DNA of 64,000 nucleotides, taken from positions 2,356,001 through 2,420,000 of the forward strand of contig JAQSEB010000021.1 of assembly GCA_030063045.1 (NCBI GenBank), in the 5' to 3' direction. Source of the stretch: Pratylenchus scribneri. Its lineage: Eukaryota; Nematoda; Chromadorea; Rhabditida; Pratylenchidae. Both the position numbers and the translations under genes were made by a program. Positions 1 through 11,883 of this stretch are shown here, piece after piece (position 1 is the first letter of the stretch; each line of letters begins with the position of its first letter). The notes beneath the pieces were generated by a model. It saw nothing but the letters and a program-made list of their open reading frames with translations, did not search any database and had not been told where the DNA came from.

Positions 1-82
1 AAGTTGGGGAACAAAATCAACTATTACCGAAATAGGAAATATATTTTAAAAAATCCATAAATCATCTTTATCAAAATTTTAC

Positions 83-1567
83 GCTCATATTGACGGGCTT
101 TCTTTTCAAGTTCCAGAGAAAATGTGTTTGGCGATGAAGGCAGGCCAATTGGCTGTCTCGGGGCCATTTTAGCGCGCAGCGAATTTGGAATGGGCGGAGC
201 ATTTGGAATTTCTGGGCGAGGAAACAATTGCCGGTCGACTCTCATAGGATTGTAACTATTCCCAAGAAATGGTTCATTTCTCTGTTCCAAACGATTGAAC
301 AATGAGTCCATCCTGTTTCGTATGGAACGTCCACCTTTGTTAAAAATAGGAAAAAATTTTTTTTTCAGTAAATTGTTACTTTCTTTAATGGAAAAATATT
401 ATTACTCAAAAATAATTGGATTTTCCCAAAATCTTTCATGTCATATCAAAAATAATACATTTCTGAGGTCATAAATAATTTGGCCATAAGTAGAAATTAG
501 AATTTAAGGTTAGGTTTAGGGCCAGGATGTATTTTGGGCTAGGGCTCTCTTTATTAGAAATCTTTTAAAAAATCTGTTTGGCTCAATTATATGATCTTTA
601 AAAATATTATTTTTCGATTCGAAAAATTTTGAGTAAATTTTCCATTTTTTTTTAAATTAAATATACTTTCTTTCGTTGATTATTAAGTTTATTTTTAAAT
701 TTAAAAATTAAAAAAGAAACATAAATTTCACTAGAAAATATTTTGTCTGAAAACCTGTAATTTTATTCAGTCCTTTCCCAATTGACCATCCACGTCCACT
801 ACGCTTAAATCTTCTTTGGCCAGATTTTTTTTCATTTCCAAAAATTCCTTTAAGAATTCCATTGCATGCACCCACTTTGAGTTGACTTAAATTTATATTT
901 TATTAAGCAAAATATCACCAATATTCAATCATAAAATAGGGTAAAAATTCACAGCAAAGAAATAATCACTTTGAACAATTTTATATATCATTTTGTTCAA
1001 AATTTCCTTTTTAAATTAGTCAATTTTAATTTTATAAAATTACTTATTAAAAACATTATTTTTATTTAATTTAAAAATGAATTTAGAAAAAAATGCTCTT
1101 TTGTTCAAACCAAAATAATTAAATTTAATAATATTTCAAATCTATTTTTACGAGGACATTTAGTGTTTTATTAAAGTGTTAAAACATTTCCCATTTTGGT
1201 AAATTTCTATAAAAATATAATTGCCAATATTTATGAATTTTGGATGAATTGAATTAAATAAAATATTTATGTGCCCACAACTTTGCATGCAGTATATGAT
1301 TCTATTAAAAGTAAATTTTTTATGGTCTAAAAGATATCAAAATTCTATTGCAATATGTTAATTTGACATAATTTTATCCTTTCCTTCCTAAAACGGCATA
1401 AAGTTCATATAAATACTAGAGAAAAAAAATGCATTTTTAAACCTATAGCTGCCATTATATATTGTTGCCGATTTTGTCAAATTCGTATTGACGACATTTT
1501 CGATGCATTTGCCGACAAAACATGGTAACAAAAATGATAAAATTGATAGAAGAAAAAATAAATTCAT
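83..1567 (-). CDS. Incomplete gene for a small secreted basic protein (three exons seen; 3' end lies beyond the window)
   Basis: Family not recognised. Exons, in coding order on the minus strand, are 1567-1443, 885-755 and 334-83. Phases match at both junctions (2 then 1), and the last exon ends at a plausible donor (GAGC|GTAAAA), so the gene continues past position 1. The start was chosen because the ATG at 1567 opens a clear signal peptide (MNLFFLLSILSFLLPCFVGK). After cleavage there is a short Cys/Asn-containing stretch with possible N-glycosylation sites (NLT, NGS). Next come a basic segment with dibasic sites (RRFKR), a GRGWSIGKG stretch and a Pro-rich tail. Dibasic sites could mean a processed precursor, but no repeated peptide is visible, so this is only a possibility. 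The intron at 335-754 contains a foldback repeat (about 434-635). The intron at 886-1442 is plain AT-rich DNA. The splice model is consistent but unconfirmed. Confidence 0.55.
434..635. repeat. Foldback repeat family B, degenerate copy
   Basis: Imperfect inverted repeat with arms resembling those at 4940-5240 and 20108-20326 (TCATGTC...AAAAATA...AGGTCATA at the left, complementary TATGATC...TATTATTTTTCG at the right). The centre holds a G-rich TTAGGTTTAGGG-like core. It lies inside intron 2 of the secreted-protein gene. Confidence 0.5.
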
Positions 1568-1933
1568 CGAAATTTTTACCTTGAAAAATATAAATTCAAT
1601 AAAAAGTATAAAAAATAATTTTGTTAAAATAGTCTTGTTGGAAAAAATAAATTCCTGGCTTAAAATATGCAAGCACCTTCCACATTTTTATTTTAGAGAA
1701 TATCGAAGTGAATTAAATAATTCCATATTGTATTTTCTTTCAAAAATTTTTAACTCGATTTTTCATATAATTTGTAAATATATAAAAAATAATTTGAATT
1801 ATATATTAATATTAAATTTTAATTTACTAATATTTAAAAATTTATTAATTTTAAAAACTAATAAAAATGGTAAAAACTGTTTTTTAAATTTTTATTATCC
1901 AAAGTTTTGCTCTTTCTAACGTAGGAAAAAAGT

Positions 1934-2176
1934 ATATATGTCGGCAGCAAAACTGGAATTCAGGCAAAACTGGAATTTACACACTATTTTCGTCAGAGAA
2001 TCAGAGAAAGTTGGAATTTCGAAAAACTAAGTATAGGGTTAGGGTTAGGGGCTCGGCAGCATGGGATTAGGGTTAGGGACTAGGGTCTAGGTTTAGGTTA
2101 GTACTCTGCTTCTTCGGCGAGATAGTGTGTAAATTTCAGTTTTGCCTGAATTCCACTTTTGCCGGCAACATATACA
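1934..2176. repeat. Foldback repeat family A with telomere-like core
   Basis: The arms are complementary: GGCAGCAAAACTGGAATTC-like at the left, GAATTCCACTTTTGCCGGC at the right. The centre contains GGGTTAGGGTTAGGGG and further GGGATTAGGGTTAGGG runs. A second copy with the same arms and centre lies at 21106-21346. The surrounding region 1570-2820 has no convincing gene. A short tandem stretch at about 2235-2320 repeats CAAATCACCTTAAAG twice. Confidence 0.7.
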
Positions 2177-2822
2177 AAGTGTAATGGTGAAAAAAGTATA
2201 TAGAAAGAGTAATGGTGAAAAAAGCACGGCTAGTCAAAATACCAAATGTTCAAAATCTCAAATCACCTTAAAGTCGGTCAAAATCTCAAATCACCTTAAA
2301 GACGGTCAAAATACCAAATTTCATTTTTTCTGATATATTATTTTTACAAAATATATCAGAAAAAATTTGTTAATTTATTTTGCATACTCAATAAAAATTA
2401 TATTTAATTATATTATTTATATCCTTACTAATATATTTTTTGCTAGCTAAATATTGTCAAAATCTCAGCAAGCTTTCAACAAATTAATAAATTTTTTTAT
2501 TATAAAATTAAGTGCTTTTTAGAGCATTTTGATATTATTGTTCAAAAAATATATTGCCTAGGAAATTATGAATAATAAATATAAACTTTCAGACTAGGAC
2601 ATATTTTACACTTGCTTGTCATAACTTTTTACATTTCTATTCATCTAAATTCGAGTATATAAAATGTACTATATTTAAATCTTAAATTTATATAAATTTT
2701 ATTCCATTGGATTATTTAAAAATAAAATTATAATTTTATGCAAATTTTAAATTGGACTCAATTATTGTTTTTTACTGCTAATCCCCGTCCCCGCCACAGA
2801 GGATCCCCTCCAAAGATGATGG

Positions 2823-4720
2823 AATTGGAAGAAAATGATTGCTTTTTAGCCAGTACAACAATTTGGGAAGATGTTCGCGCAAAGGCGACATAATAGGCGA
2901 TTGCGGCCGTCTGCCTTGAGGGAAGATTTATGCGAGCAACCGGTTACTCGCGCTGCCTTTGGCTATTTGATCATCAATCGGCGGCTGCTTTTTCTTCTTC
3001 TTATTGCCCTTGCCCTTCTCTCCTTTTCTTTCCTCCTTCTTCTTTTGGCGCCCATTATGCTGTCTGCTTGTTTTTGGCAGGAGGTGCCCTTAGGCCATTA
3101 CAGTGCAATCATTGCCCCCTCTTTGGTCTTTCCTGCCTGCGGCTGGATCAGCGATTTGATGGGTGGCGGCACAATGTTTGTGTTTTTTATTAGGATTTGT
3201 TAGCAGAACAGAGTGCAAAAATTATGCGCACAACATTCCAAATAGATAAACTTCCAAATACATGATCCCAAAGTAGGAACTTTTCTGCAATCATTAAATT
3301 GAATTTCTTCAATTTTATAAAATTTTTCCAGAAAAATTTTAATAAAAATTCCATAAAAATTTTCTATTAAATTACAAGCAATTCTTCAAGACCGTTAAAT
3401 TCGGTCTATTTTATGAAGCTTTATAATGCTATCCAGACATTTATCTCTAAATTTTAAAGAAATTTCATTATTAAATCATTTTTTGCCTTTTTTAGTATAA
3501 AATATCGGTGGGTAATGTTTCAGTACCGCACGTTTCAGTCCCAGCCACTTTGTTGAGCCATAGCTCAACAAAGAAGAAACCGTATGATGCAATCTTAGTA
3601 TCATTTGATAGAGCTATCTGAACTTTATCGAATAGTGATAAAGCTTTTTTGATTAACTTAAATTTTAAATGACTTAAAGTTGAATAAATGAATACAAGTC
3701 GCCTTTTCTTAATTAAAAGCTTATAATTAAGTGGATATCAAACTTTTCGCAGATCTCTATATACTATTTGATAGAGCTCAGATAGCTCTATCAAATGATA
3801 CCAAGATTGCATCATACGGTTTCTTCTTTGCTGAGCTATGGCTCGTCAAAGACGCTGGGACTGAAACGTGCGGTACTGAAACGTGATGGTCCGATAAAAT
3901 ATATCTCGGATAAATTTAAAAATTTTCACATAAGTGACCTAAATTACTGATGAGAGCAACTTTTCGGCCTGTATAACAAAAAACTAGTTCTAATAAGGAA
4001 TTTTTCCTATGTAAATTCGAGAAGGAAATAGCAAAAATTATGTCAACCACCTCATCAGTCGCGCAATTCAACGTGAATGGCCCAAGGTCACCTCTAAAAT
4101 TAGGGGCGAGATCTTCGTTTTATGTTTGAATAAATTTCTTAATAAAAAGTTGATCTATTTTTCCTTCTTTAGTATAAAAAGAAAATGAAATTTCTTTAAA
4201 ATTATTCCACTATAAATAATTGCAATTAACAATAAAAAGATTGCATTCCTTTCCAATTAACGATAAAAAAATAAAAATTTCTTATACTGAATTTCTCATT
4301 TTTCATAAAAAAAAATTTACAATTTAGCAATCTCTCAATGAATAATTTTTTAAATGATTTTTATTAAGGTCATTTTGTAAAAAAAATAATTTGCCAGAAA
4401 TTTTTAGGCAAAAAATGTAAATAGTCCGATTTTGGTCTATCCTTTTTTTATCATAGCTTTTTGCATTTTAAATTAAATCCTCTAATTCTTTTCAGAGCTC
4501 CGTAAATTTCGTTCCACCAAAATAATAACAATAACCAATTTTTTCGACCATTCCAAAGAAAATAAGAAGAAATCATCATCAAAAGCAGCAAAAATTGCGG
4601 TGTTGATGACAGCAAAGGAATCGGCGCAAAATTGCTTGCTTTTACTGGCCATCAATTTTCTTCTATTGTTGCGCACCGCTTTTCCCACCTTCTTTTGTTG
4701 TGGCTTGCAAAAGAATGAAA
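2823..4720 (+). other. Weak exon-like blocks, possibly a membrane-protein gene or its remnant
   Basis: Two blocks stand out from the AT-rich background. At 2871-3203 an open frame contains a long hydrophobic helix (LLFLLLIALALLSFSFLLLL) followed by a Gly-rich segment ending GWISDLMGGG. At about 4497-4720 a block flanked by a TTTTCAG acceptor and an ACGG|GTAATG donor encodes a Lys/Ser-rich stretch and then a hydrophobic segment (LLLLAINFLLLLRTAFPTFF). Both lie on the plus strand and could be exons of one multi-pass membrane protein, but I could not join them with confident splice sites and recognise no family. Between them sits the foldback element at 3506-3893. It may equally be a decayed gene. 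Confidence 0.25.
3506..3893. mobile_element. Foldback (MITE-like) element family D, 388 bp, 9-bp TSD
   Basis: Long inverted repeats (left GTTTCAGTACCGCACGTTTC, right the complement) surround a less symmetric centre. The element is flanked by the direct repeat ATAAAATAT at 3497-3505 and 3894-3902, read as a 9-bp TSD. A related copy with an 8-bp duplication is at 10462-10845. A TSD of 8-9 bp fits non-autonomous hAT or Mutator-like elements; no transposase is present. Confidence 0.75.
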
Positions 4721-4939
4721 CGGGTAATGCATGAGTGAAGAGGAATGAATTGCGTTCCCATTGGTCAAGCCTAATTTCCAGCCGTTGTCACAACTTTCAC
4801 GTTTATTTTTTTGTATGTTTTTGGGAAGATAATAGGATTATTTATTTATATTTATTTAATTAGATGCTCTTTAGTTTAGTCAAAAAATGTTCCAAAAAAA
4901 TTAGAATTTTTCAAGCATATATAATTGGCCAAATTCGTC

Positions 4940-5240
4940 TCCTTTTAAATGAGATAAACTTATTTTGGCAAAAATAAAAACACTGAATTTGGCAAAAATT
5001 CTTTCATGTCGAAAAATATTATATTTTTAGGCCATATAACTTGGTCATAACTAGGGGTTTACAGCTAGGTTAAGTTAGGGCAGGCATGGATTCTGGGTCT
5101 AGGGTCTAGTGATTAGGGAATCTTAAAGAATTCTAATTTGGACAAGTTATATGGCCTCAATATAATATTTTTCGACACGAAAGATTTTTTTTGTCAAAAT
5201 CAGTGTTTTTATTGCCAAAATAAATGACTTCCCTTTTAAA
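4940..5240. repeat. Foldback repeat family B with G-rich core
   Basis: The outer arms (TTATTTTGGCAAAAATAAAA at the left, its complement at the right) and inner arms (TCGAAAAATATTATATTTTT) pair around a centre with GGTTAAGTTAGGG and GGGTCTAGGGTCTAG. This is the same family as 20108-20326. The rest of 4720-5538 shows no gene. Confidence 0.65.
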
Positions 5241-5538
5241 ACACAAAATTCAGCCTATTCCTAGACTATAATAAACCTCCTAGGTCTATGACATTCCAAA
5301 TAATTCCAAAATTAGGCCAAAAATACATAATTTTCATTATAAAAATATTTAGGAAATTTAGTGATTTTTTAAACTAATAAGCTTTAAAAATTGGATGTTA
5401 TACAATTTTTCGATGAAAATTTTTTAAAATTAATTTTTGTCTTTGATTTTTGATATTTTTAATATATAATTTCAATTATTTTTTCGATAATTAATAAAAA
5501 TTTTTCAGCATTTCCAGATCTGTGTAAGAAAATTTTTG

Positions 5539-8500
5539 ATGCTTTCAAGCAACTTTTACGCGTTGAATGGACCTTTGGGAAATCATCATTTTCAACTAAA
5601 TCGATTCATTGCTTTAATCACATTTCTAGGTAGGTATTTTGATTTTTTTATTTTTGAAATATGAAATTAATTATATAAAAATTATTTCATGTCGAAAATG
5701 GGCGAATCTTTCGTAGTAATTTCAATAAATTAAAAAATATTTTTTTAGGATTTTAGAAATATTATATTAACCAAATTACCATTAAAATGAATAAAATTGT
5801 TACCATTTTCATAGAAATCAATTTACCTATTTTTAAAATTATTCAATTTTATAAAAAAAAATATCTTGAAAATTTTGAAATTTTTTAATTAAAAATTTTT
5901 TGCAAATTTTTATAATTTTAATTTATCATAGAAAAATAAATTTAGACAATGATTTATAAATATATTATATTTTCAGTCACCCTAATCCATCCGGCAAATG
6001 CCAATTTCGACAGTCATTCACTTGCTAGCTTGAATGAAGTGGACTTTGCCAATGCGGAAAAGCTCAGCCCATCACAGCTTTATCGAGAACTTTCACGCGA
6101 ACAAAAGGTGCAAAATTTTGGACTTAAATTTTAAAAACAAAATTTACCAATTTATATTTTATTATTAATTTTTTTAAAATAAATAATTTTCTAAAATATT
6201 TTTTTTTAAATTTCTCCAATTGTCTAGTCTAATAAAATCATTGAAAAATTTTTAAACCCAAATGGTTCTTTGTACTATAATTTTCGCCATTACCCAAAAA
6301 CAATAAACGACTGTTAATTTTAGTGATTTTTAATTTTTTTAAAATTTTTAAACTGTAATATCTTCAAACCCATAAATAAATTTAAGGATTAATTTGTTTT
6401 TTCGATGAGAATTTTTTTTTTGAATTTTTAATTACCAAAATATTTTGGCTAATTTTGGATATTTTCCTCCCTTCTTTCATAAGGACCGTATATAAACCAA
6501 ACAATTCATAGAATAAAAATTATAAATAAATATTTAAAGGATCCTAATTAATTTTCGTAAATTTTTAAAATTTTATATAATTTTTAGATGTGGATTTATC
6601 GCTCAGATATTAGGTCCAGACAGCGCAAAACGCAACAAGCCAATCGGCAGCAAAATGTCTTTGGGGGTCGTTTCAAGCGAAATGGCGTCAGCCGACCTCA
6701 AAAACTTTGGCCCAATGCCCGAATCCCATACATGATTAGTACACATTATACACCACATGAGCGAGCGTTGTTGGCCAAAGCTGTGAAACAGGCAATTTTA
6801 TCATATTATTCATGGGAATTTATATTCGAAAATTTTTCTAAAATTATATATTTTAAAGCTAATATTTGAAACCGTGGTTAATTTTAAAAATTTCGACTTT
6901 TTTTTTTAATTCCTGACATTGGATTTATTCGACTCACCTTTGTCGATTTGTTCTATGAAATTATAATTTCAAAGTCGAATTAAAAGTTTAGACCAAAATC
7001 ATGTGTTTAAACCACTGTTCATTTTTTTTTAAATTTCCGGTACTTATCCAGTTTAGATCCGCTTTTTTGGAAACTGCTTGGTCCCCCCTTTGGTTTTAGG
7101 GTTTGGGTTAGGGTTAGGGTTTAGGATACATGTAAGATGATTCCTACCCCACCCTATCCCTAATCCAGCTCTGATTGACCCTAACCCGAAATATGAAAAA
7201 CCATAGAGGGGACCAAGCACTTTCCAAAAAAGCGGACCTAAACTGGTTAAGTACCAAATTTCCTACTATTTCAAAACTGATATTTCATAAAATTGAGCGA
7301 CTATTCCAAGTCGCATCAAAAAATTTTAGAGAGTCTTAAAAAATTAAAAAAAAACCGAATTATCATAAAATAAGCCAATCCATAATCTAGCTAATTCCAG
7401 ACCCCAATTTCCACTATTAAACTATAATACTGACTAATAAAAAAGATTTATAAAAGGAAGATAATTAAATTTTACAATTAATTTAAAAAATTAGGCAATT
7501 TTGAGACCAATTTTCCAAATTATTATCTCATTTACAAAATGTCGAGTAATTTTTTTTGTCTAATTTCAGTATCATGATCGGACATGTGTGCGCTTTGTTG
7601 CCCGTCATCCAACAGATAATTTTTTACAAATTAAATTTTTAATTTTTTTTTAAAAATAAAATACCAACATATTATACTCCAATTTATATTTTTAAATGGT
7701 GACTATTTGTTCATTGGCAAAGTGGATGGTTGCTTTTCGGAGGTGGGCCGTACCAGTGGTGTTCAAGTACTTTCATTGGATAATGGGTTCGTGCTTTAAA
7801 TTAAAAAAAAATGAAAAATTTTATATCAATATTTGATCGATTTTTCATAAATATTCTCTTCAATTTCATCAAAATAACTGTTTTTGTCAAAAATATTATG
7901 ATATCGAATATTTCATCACCACAGAATAAAACTTTGTTTCTACCATAAAAATATTTATAAATGAATTTAAGTCACATGACAAATCTAGGATAACGCCTGA
8001 AAATTACTCTGGGATCTTTTTAGGTCGATTTTATATTTATTTTAAATGAATTTACTGCGATTTTGTTGAGATTTTGTTTTTAAGTGGATTTTTATCGGTT
8101 TTGATCAATTTTGATTAATTTGCTTCCTGACAATCATTTTTAGATCGGTTAATTCTTATTTATTCAGTTTTAGTTAAGTTAATTTCCGTAGATTTAAATT
8201 ATGTTCATTCAACCTCACTTAATTTCTAATATTCAACATTTTGAATAATTGTTATAATTATTAAAATTTTAGTTGCATGGACTATTCGACAATTATCCAC
8301 GAAATTATGCATGTTGTTGGCTTTTATCACGAACATGGTCTTCTATTGAATATTTTGAATGTTTATTAAATATTTTAATAATTTAGAACGATGGGACCGC
8401 GATCAATACATTGATATAATTTGGCAAAATATCGATAAAAGTTGGAAATAATTTTTGAAAAAAATTTAATAATTATTTTAAATTATTTTCGGCGCCCTTG

Positions 8501-10966
8501 ACCAATTCGGCAAAATGGATTTGAGCAAAACCAGCTATTATGGCCAACCATATGATTACAAATCCATTCTGCATTATGTAATTATTTTTCTATTGGAAAA
8601 TATTTAAAATGTTGAAAAAAAACATTGAAATGTCAAAAAGTTTACACCGGTTTAGTGGTTTGTCCAAAATTCACAAACCATATATCATTGGATAGAGCTC
8701 GTCAAGACGCGTCGAATGGTATATAATTCGTCATGGTTTAATTGGTTTTGAACCAAAACCCATAAAACGGTTTAAGTGGTTTAAAACCCTTAATTTTTGA
8801 TCAAACCATGACAAAATATAAACCAAATGACGCGTCTTGACGAGATCTATCAATTGGGTATAGGGTTTGGTGGACCAGGACAAACCATTAAACCGTTATA
8901 AACTTTTCGCAAATTTTAATACTCTTTTCGCAATTTTCAATGTTTTTTTTTCTACAAATTAAATTACCTTCTTTTTTCTATTTATTTTATACCAGTCAAA
9001 ATATTTTGTAGGATAGTTTGGCGTTCAGCAAAAATGGTTTTCCCACAATGTTGCCCAAGAAATCAGGTAAATTAAATAAATGATTAAATATATTATTGCA
9101 TTTTCCAAAAATAATTTTAGCCAGCACAATTGGCAACGCCAAGGATTTCAGCGAAATGTATGTTTTTTTTTAAATTTTTTAATTTTATACTTTAATGGAT
9201 CTTGGACCTTAAGAAATAAGTTAAAAATAGGATTTTAAAAATTGAATATATGTTAAAAATTAATATTTATTGACTGTCTTTTAAAATTATAGCATTTGGT
9301 CGAAAGGTGCTATTAGAACAAATGGTACTTGTATACTTTGCGTACTATTTTTTCTCAAAATCAAAAAAAAGTACCCCTATCGGTCATCAGGAATAGGGTT
9401 AGAGTCAATCATACATAAGTCGGGGATTGGTTAGGGCAAAAATCATCCCAGGTGTCCCCTCCTAAACCTGTTACCAATACCAGAGAGTGATCAATTTTTG
9501 CTTTCTCAACAAAAAAGAGGATGCAATGCAAAATAAAATACTAATGCCGAATAAATCATATTTCCCGTCAGATACTAAAATTCACATTTATCTAGTCTAT
9601 ATAAAAGCCCAAATTTGCCAAAGTTTTTGTAATAAATGAAAAGAATATTTAATTGACAAAAACTATTTAATTTCTATTTAATTAAAACTATAATATATTG
9701 AGAGTAGCTGGATTCACATTCGAATCCTAACGGCCTTTAAAATATCTTCTTTTGATTATTTTATGCATAATATTTTATCTCAGTGATTTGGCCAAAATCA
9801 ATCGAATGTACAAATGTGATCATCATCAACAGGAAACAGTGCCAGCTTCGATGCTATCCTCTCAATCTCAACAATCTTCTCAAACTCCATCGACAAAGAC
9901 CCAAATTGTTGTACCAATTTTTTCACTTTTGACAGCCAAAGAGGGAAAACCGGCGCCACAACCTCCATCTGGCAATCATCATTCTGCATTTTACGGGGAT
10001 GATAAGAAGGGAGGCAATTCTGCGGATGAAGATGGTGGCCGATCGCAGGGTAAGCAAGTGGATATTTTTATTTTGTTTGGCATTTAGCATATTTAATTTG
10101 GCGGCTTTTTTAAATGGTTATGAAAATGAATATAGTACACTCATTCTAAATTTTCAAATGAATAGGATGAAGGGATAGAATTACGGAGTTGATAAGAAAA
10201 TGAAAAAAAAATTTTGTCCAAAAACAGTAAAATAGGACAATTTTATTTTTGGCTAAAATTTTCTGGATATTTTTTTCTAAATAATTTTTTTATCAAAATT
10301 CAATTTAGAAAGAACTAAAAGTGGTATTAAGGGGCTTTATGATGTTAAAAAATTGATAGATATTTTTCTAATGTATAAAATTCAAGTATCCTTAAATATT
10401 TTTGATTATTGAGAAGAAAATCTAAATTTATTAATAATTCAAATATTCTGCTATAATTTTTCGCGGGAGGACGTTTCAGCGTCGGCCGTTTCATCGCCAG
10501 CGACTTTGACGAGTCATAACTCAGCAAAGAAGAAATTTGAGACAATCTTGGTATCATTGGATAGAGCTAATCAAACTCTATTAAATGATATATAGCAATT
10601 TATGAAAAGTTAAATATCCTCTTAATTACAAGCTTCTAAGTAAGAAAAAGCGACTTGTATTCAGTTTTTCGACTTTAAGTCACTTAAATTTTCATTTATC
10701 AAAAAAGTTTTATCACTATTCAATAGAGCTTGAATAGCTCTATCAAATGATACCAAGATTGTCTCAAATGGTTTCTTCCTTGCTGAGTTATGACTCGTCA
10801 AAATCGTTGACGCTGAAACGGCCGACGCTGAAACGTCCCCCACCCTAATTTTTAAGTCTGCGAAGATCGCATTACGGTTTGCTGGTGGACACAGGATCGT
10901 TGCTTTGCCTCGAACATTTACCATATCATGAGGACACTGTGCCCAAAAACATGCCGCTTTTGCTAA
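5539..10966 (+). CDS. Secreted astacin (M12A) zinc metalloprotease with C-terminal ShKT domain; possibly a pseudogene
   Basis: Exons: 5539-5629, 5977-6107, 6588-6791, 7570-~7620, ~7698-7786, 8273-8337, 8387-8440, ~8492-8577, 9012-9066, 9121-9157, 9784-10049, 10857-10966, about 412 aa. The start ATG leads into a signal peptide (RFIALITFLVTLIHPANA). A propeptide follows, then the astacin catalytic domain (RIPYMIS start; YHDRTCVRFV; VDGCFSEVGR). The zinc site is HEIMHVVGFYHEH, followed by ERWDRD. A Ser/Gln-rich linker precedes a six-Cys ShKT module (CEDRITVC...CPKTCRFC) that ends the protein, as in nematode NAS proteases.

Oddities: intron 3 is GC-AG (KQ|GC...CAG|YHD). No legal splice pair joins exons 4 and 5. 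The acceptor before exon 8 reads TTTTCG instead of an AG. The Met-turn reads SILHYD, with Leu for Met. These suggest decay, assembly error or unusual splicing; family assignment is secure. Confidence 0.85.
7039..7255. mobile_element. Foldback element family C, 217 bp, 8-bp TSD, telomere-like core
   Basis: The terminal inverted repeat begins GGTACTTATCCAGTTTAG and ends with its near complement. An exact 8-bp duplication, AAATTTCC, flanks it at 7031-7038 and 7256-7263. The centre contains GGTTTGGGTTAGGGTTAGGG. It lies in an intron of the astacin gene. The GGTACT start is shared with the satellite-bearing element at 15986-17424. Related, more decayed copies are at about 9320-9500 and 19563-19800. 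The 8-bp TSD fits a hAT-type non-autonomous element. Confidence 0.8.
8636..8916. repeat. Foldback repeat family E in the astacin intron
   Basis: The palindromic body has arms GGTTTAGTGGTTTGTCC at the left and GGACAAACCATTAAACC at the right. Conserved inner blocks include GACGCGTC and TCGTCAAGACGCGTC, the latter matched by GACGCGTCTTGACGAG. Related copies are at 21957-22258 and about 22862-23110 (duplicated at 26813-27061), all with the CATCGA.GCGTC..TTGGTATATAA inner block. Confidence 0.65.
10462..10845. mobile_element. Foldback element family D beside the ShKT exon, 8-bp TSD
   Basis: Same family as 3506-3893 (GACGTTTCAGCGTCGGCCG arms; shared inner AGCTCTATCAAATGATACCA). TAATTTTT flanks both ends (10454-10461 and 10846-10853). 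The right copy is followed directly by AAG, which is the acceptor of the last astacin exon at 10857. So the insertion ended 3 bp upstream of a splice-acceptor AG, and the TSD forms the pyrimidine-rich part of that site. Confidence 0.75.
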
Positions 10967-11096
10967 TCATAAAAATAATATTAGAAAATATTTTTTCAAT
11001 TTTATTTTAATTTCGCGATCATCATTTTCCCATGCTTTCAATTAAAATAAAAAGATAATTAATAAGAATATTTGAATCATATATTTTACACACATT
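10967..11096. other. 3' flank of the astacin gene
   Basis: No further gene. About 100 bp from TGCCGCTTTT at 10952 onward is clearly similar to 24695-24800 (and its duplicate 28646-28751), with shared GATCATCATTTT and ATGCTTTCA blocks. A fragment of this 3' end therefore exists elsewhere in the window as a diverged copy. Confidence 0.5.
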
Positions 11097-11545
11097 TGTT
11101 GTGAACAGAGTCCACAAATTGGAAAGATTACAATCACATTTTCTCACACAATTTGCCCCATTTCATTTCCCCCATTTTAGCGATCGTCTTCCATAATAAT
11201 TTCCTTTATTACAATTTCCCTTTAGCAATTTCTCATCGGATTTGCCCATCCATTCATTTCATTCAGCCAATCTTTTTCTCGACATTTTTAGTTTGTTCAT
11301 TTCATTCATTTTCTTCGAGCCATATTCGGCTCGTTTTGCCTTTTAGCATTAAATTGCCATTTCATTTTAGTTGTCATTTTTATACATTTCATTCTTTTGA
11401 ATGGTTTAATTACCCAAGTTTGAGGCTTTACAGATAATAAAGAATTTATTTGTATTTCATTGGCCTTGAATTTGATTTTAAACCAAAGAGGGAAACAACA
11501 GAGTCAAACAACGAGTCTAGAATTTTTTTTGTTCGTGTTTCCCTC
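11097..11545 (+). repeat. 5' LTR of the BEL/Pao-type element
   Basis: Begins TGTTGTGAACAGAG. Contains an AATAAA-type signal (GATAATAAAGAATTT) late in the repeat. Direct repeat of 15523-15971. Confidence 0.9.
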
Positions 11546-11883
11546 ACGTGGCGACCCTGCTAATAAGCCTTTTTGCCGAGTGCCTCTAATTGGTTGGAGC
11601 AAATTGGCCATCTTCATTTGCATTTCGTCATTGCCTTTTGCCGAGTACCTCATTGGTTGGAGCAATTGGCCATTTTCAATTCGTTCATTGTGCCTTTTTG
11701 CCGAGTGACCTTCGGTTGGAGCAAAATTGGCCATTTCTTTTGTCCTCATCAAAAAGAAGGTGTGGTTAAAAGAAAAATTGGGAAATAAAAATTCCAAAAA
11801 AGCAATTTCAAATAAATTGCCATTTATTCCAAAAAGCAATTTCAAATAAATTGCCATTTATTCCAAAAAGAAATTTCTAAAAA

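Noticed and set aside
2036..2100. Telomeric tract or chromosome-end signature (GGGTTAGGGTTAGGGG)
   Set aside because: The run is short and interrupted, and sits at the centre of a palindromic repeat with copies elsewhere in the window; not a telomere.
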